Of a DNA stretch of 64,000 nucleotides, positions 15,330 to 24,592 are shown piece by piece. A program made the position numbers and the translations under genes. The stretch's first letter is position 1. Each line of letters starts with the position of its first letter. The notes under the pieces were generated by a model. The model was not told where the DNA came from and did not search any database. It saw only the letters and a program-made list of their open reading frames with translations. This DNA is from Solirubrobacteraceae bacterium. GTDB taxonomy: Bacteria > Actinomycetota > Thermoleophilia > Solirubrobacterales > Solirubrobacteraceae. The stretch is from assembly GCA_023230855.1 (NCBI GenBank), contig JALNWQ010000014.1:53167-117166 (forward strand), in the 5' to 3' direction.

Positions 15330-16014
15330 CCGGCCGGCCACGCGGCCGGTCGTCCTCCTCGTCGACGACGACGACGCGATCCGTCGCACGCTCGCCGTCG
15401 GCCTCGAGCTCGAGGGGTTCTCGGTGGTCCCCGCATCGGGCGGCCGGGCGGCGCTCGCCGCGGTCCCGACGGTGCGACCGGCCGCGTTGCTGCTCGACCT
15501 GACGATGCCGGACCTCGACGGGCTGGAGGTCCTACGCCGCCTGCGGGCGGCCGGCGACGACGTCCCGGTGTGCGTCCTCTCCGCCCGCGACGACGTCGAC
15601 GACCGCGTGCTCGGGCTGCAGGCCGGGGCCGACGACTACGTCGTCAAGCCGTTCGCGCTCGAGGAGGTCGCGGCACGGCTCCACGCCCTGCTCCGGCGTC
15701 GCACGCCCAGCGAGGAGCAGCGGCTCCGCGTCGGCGACATCGAGCTCGACCCGCTCGGCCACACCGCGCGGCGCGGCGATCGAGACCTCGGCCTGACCGG
15801 CCGCGAGTTCGCGCTCCTGCACCTGTTCCTCCGCAACCCCGGGATCGTGCTCGACCGCGCCGTGCTCCACGAGGACGTGTGGGGGTACACGTTCGACCCG
15901 GGCACGAACATCGCCGACGTCTTCGTGGGGTACCTCCGCCGCAAGCTCGAGGCGGACGGCGAGCCCCGGGTGATCCACACGGTGCGTGGCGTCGGGTTCG
16001 TGCTCCGTCCGTGA
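15307..16014 (+). CDS. OmpR/PrrA-type response regulator
   Basis: A 235-residue two-component regulator. The receiver has the acidic pocket VDDDD, phospho-acceptor D64 (LLLDLTMPD) and K114 (VVKPF). The winged-helix output domain follows from about residue 140 (LTGREFALLHLFLRNPG ... VRGVGFVL). The only usable start in frame is GTG 15307, inside the end of the RTX gene, and a 9-bp hairpin covers the following codons. It is followed by its histidine kinase. Confidence 0.92.
   Translation: MSASRSADRPATRPVVLLVDDDDAIRRTLAVGLELEGFSVVPASGGRAALAAVPTVRPAALLLDLTMPDLDGLEVLRRLRAAGDDVPVCVLSARDDVDDRVLGLQAGADDYVVKPFALEEVAARLHALLRRRTPSEEQRLRVGDIELDPLGHTARRGDRDLGLTGREFALLHLFLRNPGIVLDRAVLHEDVWGYTFDPGTNIADVFVGYLRRKLEADGEPRVIHTVRGVGFVLRP
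15328..15351 (+). promoter_or_regulatory. Hairpin over the RTX stop and response-regulator start region
   Basis: 9-bp stem GACCGGCCG/CGGCCGGTC with a 6-base loop. It begins at the RTX stop codon and lies within codons 8-15 of the regulator gene. It could terminate RTX transcripts or damp translation of the regulator. Confidence 0.4.
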
Positions 16015-16060
16015 ACGGTCCTCCACGTCGCCGCGGGCCTCGCGGCCGCGGCGCGGCCCA

Positions 16061-16066
16061 TACGCT
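16061..16066 (+). promoter_or_regulatory. -10 element TACGCT of the histidine kinase
   Basis: TACGCT lies 6 bases before GTG 16073, the leaderless spacing, so the kinase gene may have its own promoter. Confidence 0.55.
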
Positions 16067-16072
16067 CCCGTC

Positions 16073-17467
16073 GTGCGCCTGCGCAACCTCCGCAGCCGAC
16101 TGACGCTCGTCGTCGTCGTCATCCTGGGCGTCGTCCTCGTGGTCGGCGGCGCGGTCGTCGCGCGGGACGTCGACCGGCAGGAGCACCAGAACCTCGACGA
16201 CCGCCTCCGGCGCACCTCCGAGCTCACCGACGAGTCGGCGCTGGCGGTCGTCGACCGCACGGTGCCGGAGCAGGACGAGCGCCTCAACCAGGTGCTGCGC
16301 GCGACCGGCTCCGGCATCTACGTCACCGTCAACCGCACGATCTCCTACGCGGCCGGGGCGTCGTTGCCCGGGCTGACGCCCGGGGCGTCGCTGCAGGCAC
16401 GGCGGGGGTTCTCCGTCCGGACGATCGACGGCGACCGGATCCGGATCTACACCAAGGTGCTCCGGCAGGACCCGGCGGTGACGATGCTCCTCCACGCCAC
16501 GACGAGCCTCCGGCCCGTCACCGACCGCAGGCGACGCATGATCGAGCGGCTCGTCGCGATCGGGCTGGCGATGCTCCTCACCGGTGGGCTCGCGACGTGG
16601 CTGGCGGCCGACCTCATCCTGCGGCCCCTGCGGCGGCTGCGGCGCGCGACCGCGAGCATCGAGGGCGACGACGACCTGCGCCACCGCGTGCCGGAGGAGG
16701 GCCCGACCGAGCTGCGCGAGGTCGCCCGGTCGTTCAACGGCATGCTCGAGCGGCTGGGACGGTCGGCCGAGGAGCGCAACCGGGCGCTCGAGGCCACCCG
16801 CCGGTTCGCCGCGGACGCCGGCCACGAGCTGCGCACGCCGCTGACGAGCGTCCAGGCCGCGCTGTCGGTCGTCCATCGGCACCCGGACGTCGATCCGGCG
16901 ACGCGGGCGTCGATCGTCGGCGACGCGCTCGCCGAGCAGCGCCGCCTCGTCGAGCTGCTCGACGGACTGCAGGCGCTCGCGCGCGGCGACGCCCGGCCGG
17001 GCGCGGACGAGCCGGTCGACGTCGTCGACGTGGCGCGGGACGTCGTCGCCGACATCGCCGGTCGACATCCCGACGGGACCTTCGACGTCGACGCCCCCGA
17101 CGCCGCGGTGATCGTCGACGGGTGGGAGCCGGGCCTGCGGCTGCTCGTGAAGAACCTCGTCGAGAACGCGGCCCGCCACGGTCGCCCGGGGGGCCGCGTG
17201 ACCGTCGCGGTCCGCGTCCCCCGGGACGCCCGTGGCCCGGAGCTCGTCGTCGACGACGACGGCGACGGCATCCCGGCCGTCGACCGCGAGCGCATCTTCG
17301 AGCCGTTCCATCGCGTGGGGGCCGACAATCGCGGGACGGGCCTGGGCCTCGCGCTCGTGCGGCAGCAGGTCGGGCACCACGGGGCGACGATCACCGTCGG
17401 CGACGCTCCCGGTGGGGGCGCGCGGTTCGTCGTCCGCTTCGCGCCGCGCACGGGGCGTCGAGGGTGA
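16073..17467 (+). CDS. Sensor histidine kinase (HAMP-HisKA-HATPase)
   Basis: A 464-residue kinase from GTG 16073. TM1 is about residues 10-30, the extracytoplasmic sensor 31-155, TM2 about 158-180, then HAMP. Next come HisKA with H251 (DAGHELRTP), the N box LVKNLVENAARHG, the G1 box DDDGDGIP, and the G2 box GTGLGLALV. It should phosphorylate the regulator encoded 58 bases upstream. The stimulus is unknown. Confidence 0.92.
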   Translation: MRLRNLRSRLTLVVVVILGVVLVVGGAVVARDVDRQEHQNLDDRLRRTSELTDESALAVVDRTVPEQDERLNQVLRATGSGIYVTVNRTISYAAGASLPGLTPGASLQARRGFSVRTIDGDRIRIYTKVLRQDPAVTMLLHATTSLRPVTDRRRRMIERLVAIGLAMLLTGGLATWLAADLILRPLRRLRRATASIEGDDDLRHRVPEEGPTELREVARSFNGMLERLGRSAEERNRALEATRRFAADAGHELRTPLTSVQAALSVVHRHPDVDPATRASIVGDALAEQRRLVELLDGLQALARGDARPGADEPVDVVDVARDVVADIAGRHPDGTFDVDAPDAAVIVDGWEPGLRLLVKNLVENAARHGRPGGRVTVAVRVPRDARGPELVVDDDGDGIPAVDRERIFEPFHRVGADNRGTGLGLALVRQQVGHHGATITVGDAPGGGARFVVRFAPRTGRRG

Positions 17468-17606
17468 CGTCGGGGCGGCGACGTGCCGGACGACGACGTC
17501 CGGCGCGACGGCCGGGACGGACGACGACCGCGATCGACGAAAGGCCCGCGACGGGCGACGGGACCGCGATGACGACGCGACCGCGACCGCGACCGACGGT
17601 GCGTCG

Positions 17607-17612
17607 TACGCT
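17607..17612 (+). promoter_or_regulatory. -10 element TACGCT of the 17.6-kb secreted protein
   Basis: TACGCT is 7 bases before ATG 17620 and decides this start over an upstream in-frame ATG near 17570. Confidence 0.6.
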
Positions 17613-17619
17613 GCCGCCG

Positions 17620-19596
17620 ATGGTCCGCCGCACCGACCGACCCCCGGCCCACGACGCGCGAGCACGTGGACGGGCGCCCGACCCGCCGTCACGCCCGCGG
17701 TGGCGCCGGTCGCTCGTGGTCGCCGCCGTCGTGGCCGCCGTCGTGCCGGCTCCCGCAGCGGCCACGGCGGCCGACGACCCGACGATCGCGGCGACCGCCG
17801 CCACGGCGGACGGCGAGCCGTCGCCCGCGCTGCCGATCCACGCCACGATGCTCGACCACTGGAACGCGCGGTACGGCGCCTACGACCGGGTTCCGGGCAG
17901 CCCCGGGACGCGGCTCAACGCCCAGATGCTGCGGCTCCACGTCAAGGCGGTCACCGACCCGTCGGCCGGCCTGCCGTCGGGGTACGCCGACCGGGCGAGG
18001 ATCATCGAGCTCGTCGACGTCCTCAGCTCGGCCCCGGCGTTCGTCGACGGCAGGCGGACCCGCTACGACCGCTCCGACCCGAGCCACCGGCACCGACCGG
18101 GGTTCACCCAGATCGTCGGACGCGGTCGGGGCACCGGCCGCACCGACCCGCAGCACATCGCCATCGACCCGGAGGTCGCGCTCGCGCTCGCCGAGGCGTA
18201 CCGGGCCGCCGACCGGATCGGCCTACCGGCCGCGCTCCGGTCGCGGGTGCGACGGGTCGTGCTGCGGGTCGCGTCGCACGGCATGTTCTCTCCCCGCCAG
18301 GTGCGGATCGGGCAGCTGCTCTGGACCGCCGACATGCTCTGGGCGAGGTACCTCGTGGACGGACGTCGCCGGGCGTGGGTGCGCGACTACCGGCGGGCGC
18401 TCGACACGCAGCGCGAGCTGCTGCCGCGGCTCCTCACCCGCGACGGGGGCTACCGCTACGCCCCGCAGAGCCTCGACGACCTCATCAACCGGATGGACAC
18501 CCCCGAGTACAGCCTCATCTCGCTGGCCGGCGCGCGGTACATGCCGCAGGCCCGCCGGGCCGGGATGCCGCTGCGGCGGGGCGAGCTCGGGTACTACCGC
18601 CGGTGGGCGCGGCGGGTGACGTGGGGGGCGTTCGCCAACGACGGGGGGCTCAACTGGGACACCGGCTGGGGCGCCCAGCGGCGCTACCTCACCCAGTACT
18701 GGGGTTGGGCGGCGATCGAGCTCCAGGCGATCGTCGGCGCGACGACGTTCCTCGGCCGGGCCGACCGTGACCGGATCCGTCGCCTGTGCGGTCGGATCCG
18801 CAAGCGCTACGTCGCCGAGGCGGACGAGGCCGGGTTCCTGCCCCAGACGCTCCACGGAGCCCGGACGCGGTTCGCGATCGCCGGCAGCGACCGGGCGCTG
18901 GCGAGCGTCCGCCTGGCCCGGGCGGTCGAGGACTGCGGTCCGGCGACGAGCTCTCCCGGCGCCCCGACCGCGGCGGCGAGCTTCGACCGCGACCAGCCCC
19001 GCTACGCCGTGACGACCGCCCGGTACTCCACCGCCGTCGTCGGCTGGTCCCGGGACCTCGTGGCCGGGGTGCTGCCCGCCCGGCTGTTGGATGCCGACGG
19101 CGTGGCGATCGGGGGGCTCGGCGGGCGTCGCTCCACCTTCGACCTGCACGCCGGGTCGCTCCGCCTGGGGCAGGGGCACGCCGCCGGGGTCGGGGTGCGG
19201 TTGAGCGCACGTCCGGGCAGCGGACCGTTGGCGGGACGGAGCGTGCTGCGGGGCCGGATCGTCCGCGGATCGCGATCGGCGACGGTCCGCACGAGGTTCA
19301 CCGGATCGGGGTTCAGCGTCACCGGGCGCCTGGACCGGACGAGCCCGCGTCGCTGGCGGATCCCCCTGGGTGGGACGTCCTCGCTCGAGGCGACCCGGCG
19401 GGCGTCGTCGACGACCGTCGCGATCACGCCCCGGGTCGGCGCGCACTGGTCGGTGACCGTGGGCGGGCGGGCCCGCGTCGGCACGGCCGCCGTCCGGTCC
19501 GATCCGCTGGACCCGACGGTGCGCCGGGTCCTCGTCCTGACGCTGCCACGTGGCCGGTCGATCGACCTGCGGGTGCGCGTCGGCGTCGCGCGGTGA
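17620..19596 (+). CDS. Large secreted protein of unknown function
   Basis: A 658-residue product with an Arg-rich n-region (about 30 residues) followed by a hydrophobic segment (LVVAAVVAAVVPAPAAATA), so it is secreted or lipid-free exported. Residues about 80-420 are helix-rich with aromatic-rich motifs (GGYRYAPQSLDDLINRMDTP, NDGGLNWDTGWGAQRRYL). These recall alpha/alpha-toroid polysaccharide-processing proteins, but no family signature is conclusive. Residues 430-658 look beta-rich, like an accessory domain. It stands alone, 152 bases after the kinase, and is convergent with the BKACE gene. I do not recognise it. Confidence 0.6.
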   Translation: MVRRTDRPPAHDARARGRAPDPPSRPRWRRSLVVAAVVAAVVPAPAAATAADDPTIAATAATADGEPSPALPIHATMLDHWNARYGAYDRVPGSPGTRLNAQMLRLHVKAVTDPSAGLPSGYADRARIIELVDVLSSAPAFVDGRRTRYDRSDPSHRHRPGFTQIVGRGRGTGRTDPQHIAIDPEVALALAEAYRAADRIGLPAALRSRVRRVVLRVASHGMFSPRQVRIGQLLWTADMLWARYLVDGRRRAWVRDYRRALDTQRELLPRLLTRDGGYRYAPQSLDDLINRMDTPEYSLISLAGARYMPQARRAGMPLRRGELGYYRRWARRVTWGAFANDGGLNWDTGWGAQRRYLTQYWGWAAIELQAIVGATTFLGRADRDRIRRLCGRIRKRYVAEADEAGFLPQTLHGARTRFAIAGSDRALASVRLARAVEDCGPATSSPGAPTAAASFDRDQPRYAVTTARYSTAVVGWSRDLVAGVLPARLLDADGVAIGGLGGRRSTFDLHAGSLRLGQGHAAGVGVRLSARPGSGPLAGRSVLRGRIVRGSRSATVRTRFTGSGFSVTGRLDRTSPRRWRIPLGGTSSLEATRRASSTTVAITPRVGAHWSVTVGGRARVGTAAVRSDPLDPTVRRVLVLTLPRGRSIDLRVRVGVAR

Positions 19597-19671
19597 GGGC
19601 GGCGTCCCGGTCGTGTGGCGGCCATGCCCGGCGCATGGCGGCCGGTCGCCGGGGCGCCGTACGGGCGTCGT

Positions 19672-20568
19672 CTACCGCTGGGGGATGCCGAGCGCGGCGC
19701 GGGCCTCCTGCGCCGTCGCCGGGCGGCGGCCGGCGTCCTCGATCATCTGCCGGGCCTTCGCCACGAGGTCGCCGTTGGAGCGCGCCATCGTCCCGTCGGG
19801 CAGGTAGAAGTTGTCCTCCAGGCCGACCCGCACCGACCCGCCGAGCGCGAGCGCCGCCGCGACCATCGGCCACTGCACGCGCGAGATCCCGATGACGCCC
19901 CAGTGGTGGCCGCCGGTCGCCGACGGAAGCGCCGCGCCGACGTCGGCGAGGTTGTCGGCCATCGCCGCGAGGTTGCGGGCGGTGGGCGGGATGCCCCCGG
20001 TGACGCCCATGACGAAGTCGGCGTGCAGCGGACCCTCGAGCAGGCCCATGTCGATGAGCGGGGCGAGGTTGCCGACGTGCCCGACGTCGAAGCACTCGTG
20101 CTCGGGCTTGATCCCCAGGTCACGCATCGCCCGAAGCAGCGCGACGATCTCGTCGAACGGGTTGGGGAAGATCGTCTGGAACACGAACTCCTTGCGGCGC
20201 GCCGAGTACTTCGCGTAGTTCATCGAGCCCATGTTCAGGGCGGCGACCTCGGGCCGGCACGCCTCGAGGTACGCGATCCGCTTCTCGACCGGCACCCCGA
20301 TCGTCCCGGTCGAGAAGTTGATGATCGCCGCGTCGCCGACCTCGTCCCGGATCGCCTGCTGGATCGCGGCGAAGTCCTCGATCTCGTGGCTCGGACGGCC
20401 GTCGGGGGTGCGGGCGTGGATGTGGATGTGGACCCCGCCCTCGTCGACGATCCGGCGCGCCTCGGCCGCGTACTCGGCCGGGGTGTAGGGGATCGCCGGG
20501 CACTGGTCGCGGTCGGCGAGCGACCCCGAGATCGAGCAGGTGAGGACGGCGGGGTGGTCGGGGCTCAT
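19672..20568 (-). CDS. Beta-keto acid cleavage enzyme (BKACE, DUF849)
   Basis: A 298-residue TIM-barrel enzyme. The family condenses a beta-keto acid with acetyl-CoA to give acetoacetate and a new acyl-CoA. The zinc ligands are visible as HIHIH (near residue 48) and the conserved E in GLEDNFYL; FSTGT and GNLAPLI are family segments. The ATG at 20568 has GGAG 6 bases upstream. It is divergent from the acyl-CoA carboxylase operon, so a shared catabolic route is possible. The substrate cannot be read from sequence. Confidence 0.88.
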   Translation of the reverse strand: MSPDHPAVLTCSISGSLADRDQCPAIPYTPAEYAAEARRIVDEGGVHIHIHARTPDGRPSHEIEDFAAIQQAIRDEVGDAAIINFSTGTIGVPVEKRIAYLEACRPEVAALNMGSMNYAKYSARRKEFVFQTIFPNPFDEIVALLRAMRDLGIKPEHECFDVGHVGNLAPLIDMGLLEGPLHADFVMGVTGGIPPTARNLAAMADNLADVGAALPSATGGHHWGVIGISRVQWPMVAAALALGGSVRVGLEDNFYLPDGTMARSNGDLVAKARQMIEDAGRRPATAQEARAALGIPQR

Positions 20569-20723
20569 CGGCGTCTCCGGGGTCGTTCGGGTGGTCCGGC
20601 GTGGGGGTCCGGTGGCGGGGCGACCGGTGGGCGGCCCGGACCGGGCCGGCGTCGCGCCGCCTCCCATGGCGACGGTACCCGTTGGCACGGGCGGGGCGCA
20701 CCCGCGCCGTCGGCCGGTGGGGC

Positions 20724-20729
20724 TAGGCT
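20724..20729 (+). promoter_or_regulatory. -10 element TAGGCT of the carboxylase operon
   Basis: TAGGCT is 6 bases before GTG 20736, predicting a leaderless mRNA. Confidence 0.6.
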
Positions 20730-20735
20730 CACGGC

Positions 20736-22343
20736 GTGCCCGCGCTCCCCACCGCCGTCGACCCGCGCTCCGACGCGTTCGCCGCCAACCGGGCGGCGAT
20801 GTGGGAGCGGCTGGAGGAGCTGCAGCGGGTCGCCGACGAGGTGCACGCCGGGGGAGGGCCGGACAAGGTCGCCCGACACCGTCGCCGCGGCAAGCTCACC
20901 GCCCGCGAGCGGATCGCGCTGCTGCTCGACCGCGACAGCCCGTTCCTCGAGCTCCAGCCGTACGTGGCCTGGGGCAGCGACTTCCGGGTCGGCGGCAGCG
21001 TCGTCTGCGGGATCGGGGTCGTCGAGGGGGTCGAGTGCGTCGTCACCGCCCACGACCCGACCGTCCGCGGCGGGGCGTCCAACCCGTTCACGCTGCGCAA
21101 GGTCCTGCGGGCGAGCGAGATCGCGCGCGAGAACCGGCTGCCGCTCGTCAACCTCGTCGAGTCCGGCGGCGCCGACCTGCCCACCCAGCTCGACATCTTC
21201 ATCCCCGGCGGGCAGATGTTCCGCGACCTCACGCGCCTGTCGGCCGCGGGGATCCCGACGATCGCGATCGTCTTCGGCAACTCCACCGCCGGCGGCGCGT
21301 ACGTGCCCGGCATGTGCGACCACGTGATCATGGTCCGCGGCGGCGCCAAGGTCTTCCTCGGCGGCCCGCCGCTCGTGCGGATGGCGACCGGGGAGGAGTC
21401 CGGGGACGAGGAGCTCGGCGGCGCCGAGATGCACGCGCGGACGTCGGGCCTGGCCGACCACCTGGCCGAGGACGAGGAGGACGCGCTGCGGATCGGCCGC
21501 GACGTCGTCCGGCGGCTCAACCACCGCAAGCTCGGGCCGCCGGCCGCGATCCCACCGGACCGGGTGACGCCGCCCCGGTACGACGCCGAGGAGCTGCTGG
21601 GGATCGTGTCGGCCGACCTGCGCACGCCGTTCGACACCCGCGAGATCGTCGCCCGGATCGTCGACGGGTCGGTGTACGACGAGTTCAAGCCGCTGTACGG
21701 GACGGCGCTGTCGACCGGGTGGGCGCACGTCCACGGTCGGCCGGTCGGGATCCTCGCCAACGTCCGCGGCGTCCTCTTCAGCGAGGAGGCGCAGAAGGCG
21801 ACGCAGTTCATCCAGCTCGCCAACCGCGCCGACGTCCCGCTGCTGTTCCTCCACAACACCACCGGGTTCATGGTCGGCCGCGAGTACGAGCAGGGCGGGA
21901 TCGTCAAGCACGGGTCGCTGTTCATCAACGCGGTGAGCAACTCGACGGTCCCGCACCTGGGGGTCGTCGTCGGCGCGTCGTACGGGGCGGCGAACTACGC
22001 GATGTCGGGTCGGGCGTACGGGCCGCGGTTCCTCTTCGCGTGGCCGTCGGCGGTGTCGTCGGTCATGGGCCCCGAGCAGCTCGCCGGGGTGCTGTCGATC
22101 GTCGCCCGCCAGGCCGCCGAGGCGAAGGGCCGCGAGGTCGACGAGGAGCAGGACGCCGCGATGCAGCAGATGGTCCGCGACAAGATCTCGGCCGAGCAGG
22201 TCGCCCTGGCGATCTCGGGCCGCGGGTACGACGACGGGATCATCGACCCGCGCGACACCCGCGACGCGCTCGGGATGGCGCTGTCGGCCTGCCACGGCGC
22301 CCCGGTCCGCGGCGCCGACGGGTTCGGGGTGTTCCGCCCGTGA
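20736..22343 (+). CDS. Acyl-CoA carboxylase carboxyltransferase subunit (MccB-like)
   Basis: A 535-residue biotin-dependent carboxyltransferase. It transfers the carboxyl from carboxybiotin to an acyl-CoA. The N-terminal GKLTARERIALLLD is the family hallmark, followed by two crotonase-like domains (VESGGADLP; FGNSTAGGAYVPGM; HNTTGFMVG; GASYGAANYAMSGRAYGPRFL). The length and the GGADLPTQ region are closest to methylcrotonyl/geranyl-CoA carboxylases rather than propionyl-CoA carboxylases. It is coupled to the alpha subunit by a GTGA overlap. Confidence 0.92.
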   Translation: MPALPTAVDPRSDAFAANRAAMWERLEELQRVADEVHAGGGPDKVARHRRRGKLTARERIALLLDRDSPFLELQPYVAWGSDFRVGGSVVCGIGVVEGVECVVTAHDPTVRGGASNPFTLRKVLRASEIARENRLPLVNLVESGGADLPTQLDIFIPGGQMFRDLTRLSAAGIPTIAIVFGNSTAGGAYVPGMCDHVIMVRGGAKVFLGGPPLVRMATGEESGDEELGGAEMHARTSGLADHLAEDEEDALRIGRDVVRRLNHRKLGPPAAIPPDRVTPPRYDAEELLGIVSADLRTPFDTREIVARIVDGSVYDEFKPLYGTALSTGWAHVHGRPVGILANVRGVLFSEEAQKATQFIQLANRADVPLLFLHNTTGFMVGREYEQGGIVKHGSLFINAVSNSTVPHLGVVVGASYGAANYAMSGRAYGPRFLFAWPSAVSSVMGPEQLAGVLSIVARQAAEAKGREVDEEQDAAMQQMVRDKISAEQVALAISGRGYDDGIIDPRDTRDALGMALSACHGAPVRGADGFGVFRP

Positions 22344-24550
22344 GCGCCGCCCGCCCGATCCGCACGCTGCTCGTCGCCAACCGCGGCGAGATCGCCCGAC
22401 GCGTCTTCGCCACCTGTCGGCGCCTGGGGATCGTCACCGTCGCCGTGCACGGCGAGCCGGACGCCGACGCGCCGTACGTCGCGGACGCGGACGTCGCGGT
22501 CGCGCTCCCCGGGGTCACCGCCGCCGAGACGTTCCTCCGCGGGGACCTCGTCGTCGACGCCGCGCTGCGCGCCGGGGCCGACGCGATCCACCCCGGATAC
22601 GGGTTCCTCGCCGAGGACGCCGCGTTCGCCCGGGCCGTCCTCGACGCGGGCCTGACGTGGATCGGCCCGGACCCGGCGACGATCGAGGCGATGGGGTCGA
22701 AGCTCCACGCCCGCGAGCTCATGGAGCGCGCCGGGGTGCCGGTCCTGCCCGGCGGCCGGGTGGGGGAGGACGAGGACCCCGCCGCGCTGCGGGAGCGGGC
22801 GGCGACGGTCGGCTACCCGCTGCTCGTCAAGGCGTCCGCCGGGGGCGGCGGACGCGGGATGCGTCGCGTCGACGACGCCGACGGCCTGGCCGACGCCGTC
22901 GCCGGCGCACGACGCGAGGCGACGGCCGCGTTCGGCGACGGGACGGTCTTCCTCGAGCGGCTCGTCGAGCGACCCCGGCACGTCGAGGTGCAGATCCTCG
23001 GCGACCGCCACGGCGCGGTCAGCGTCCTGCCCGAGCGGGACTGCACCGTCCAGCGGCGCCACCAGAAGCTCATCGAGGAGTCGCCGGCCCCACGACTCGA
23101 CGACGACGTCCGCGCCCGGCTCGCCGACGCCGCGCGCGCCGCCGCGACCGACCTGGGCTACGTCGGGGCGGGCACCGTGGAGTTCGTCGTCGGCGGTGCG
23201 GGCGGCGACGACCCGCCCGGCGGCGCCGAGATCGCGTTCCTCGAGGTCAACACCCGCCTGCAGGTCGAGCACCCGGTCACCGAGCTCGTGACCGGCCTCG
23301 ACCTCGTCGCGCTGCAGATCCGGATCGCCGAGGGCGAGCCGCTGCCGCCGGAGGCGATCGACCCGGCCCCGGTCGGGCATGCGATCGAGGCGCGGATCGT
23401 CGCCGAGGATCCCGCCGCGGACTGGCGGCCGGCGACCGGCACGGTCCACGGGATCGCCCTGTCGACGGGGCCCCCTCGGGGGCCCGACGGCCCGGCGTCG
23501 GACGGCGGGCGGGCCGGCCGGTCGGACGGCGACCACGGCGTCGACGGTGCGCTGCGGTTCTCCGTGCCCCGTCCCGGGGGCGACGCGGTCGTACGCCTGG
23601 ACAGCGGCGTCGAGGCCGGCACGACGGTGTCGGCGCACTTCGACTCGATGCTCGCCAAGGTCGTCGTCGCGGCGCCGACCCGGGCCGCGGCGATCCGCCT
23701 GCTCGACCGGACGCTGACCCGGGGGACGCTCCGCGGCCCACGGACCGCCGACGACCTCCTCGTCCGCGCCCTGCGCTCGGACACGTTCGCCGACGTCACG
23801 CACCATGCCCAGTGGCTCGACGGTCCCGCGCTGGCCGCGCTCGCCCGCCCGCTCGTCGACGGCGATCGACGCCGTCACGCCGCGCTCGCCGCGGCGCTCG
23901 CCGGTCGTGCCCTGCGGCGCGCGTCCGCGACCGCGCTGCCGACGATCCCCGGGGGGTTCCGGACGATCCCCGGCGAGCGCGACGCGGTGACCTACGACGT
24001 CGACGGCGACACGGCGGTCGTCGCCTACCGGGTGGGCCGCACGCTCGACGCCACCGTCGACGGCACGCCGGTCGACGTCGCGCACCGGGAGCGCGTCGTC
24101 GACGGAGGCCACGTCGACGTGACGCTCGTCGACGGGGGCGTCGCCCGCCGGTACGACGTCCGGGTGGCCGACTCCACCCACTGGGTGACGACCGTCGACG
24201 GCACGGTCCGGCTCGACGAGCGGCCGCGGTTCGCGGATCGGGGCGCGACCGCCGCGACCGGATCGCTCACCGCGGAGCTTCCCGGCACCGTGGTGCGCGT
24301 CGACGTGGCCCCCGGGGACATCGTCGACGCCGGCCGCACGCTGCTCGTCCTCGAGGCGATGAAGATGGAGCACGCCGTCGCCGCGCCGGTCGGCGGCACG
24401 GTCGCGTCGGTGGCCGTGGCCGTCGGCGACCGGGTCGACGCCGGGGCGGTGCTCGCCGTGGTCGACGCCGACCCGGCGCCCGACGAGGCCGACCCCACGC
24501 CCGAGGACGCCGACCCCGCGCCCGGCGGCGACGCCATGCCCCGGAGCTGA
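22340..24550 (+). CDS. Acyl-CoA carboxylase biotin carboxylase/BCCP subunit
   Basis: A 736-residue alpha subunit. Biotin carboxylase occupies about residues 8-460 (ANRGEIARRVF, KASAGGGGRGMR, VEVQILGD, EVNTRLQVEHPVTE). A linker domain follows, and the C-terminal biotinyl domain carries K675 in EAMKMEH. The last ~35 residues are an Asp/Pro/Ala tail after the biotinyl domain, an unusual extension. An insertion rich in Gly/Pro/Asp interrupts the carboxylase around residue 375-395. Start is GTG 22340. Confidence 0.93.
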   Translation: MSAARPIRTLLVANRGEIARRVFATCRRLGIVTVAVHGEPDADAPYVADADVAVALPGVTAAETFLRGDLVVDAALRAGADAIHPGYGFLAEDAAFARAVLDAGLTWIGPDPATIEAMGSKLHARELMERAGVPVLPGGRVGEDEDPAALRERAATVGYPLLVKASAGGGGRGMRRVDDADGLADAVAGARREATAAFGDGTVFLERLVERPRHVEVQILGDRHGAVSVLPERDCTVQRRHQKLIEESPAPRLDDDVRARLADAARAAATDLGYVGAGTVEFVVGGAGGDDPPGGAEIAFLEVNTRLQVEHPVTELVTGLDLVALQIRIAEGEPLPPEAIDPAPVGHAIEARIVAEDPAADWRPATGTVHGIALSTGPPRGPDGPASDGGRAGRSDGDHGVDGALRFSVPRPGGDAVVRLDSGVEAGTTVSAHFDSMLAKVVVAAPTRAAAIRLLDRTLTRGTLRGPRTADDLLVRALRSDTFADVTHHAQWLDGPALAALARPLVDGDRRRHAALAAALAGRALRRASATALPTIPGGFRTIPGERDAVTYDVDGDTAVVAYRVGRTLDATVDGTPVDVAHRERVVDGGHVDVTLVDGGVARRYDVRVADSTHWVTTVDGTVRLDERPRFADRGATAATGSLTAELPGTVVRVDVAPGDIVDAGRTLLVLEAMKMEHAVAAPVGGTVASVAVAVGDRVDAGAVLAVVDADPAPDEADPTPEDADPAPGGDAMPRS

Positions 24551-24579
24551 GCGCCCGGGGCCGCGGCGCCCGTCCGTGA

Positions 24580-24585
24580 GAGGCT
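24580..24585 (+). promoter_or_regulatory. -10-like GAGGCT before the M20 gene
   Basis: GAGGCT lies 7 bases before ATG 24593. It keeps A2 and T6 of the -10 consensus but is weak. Confidence 0.35.
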
Positions 24586-24592
24586 GGGTCGG

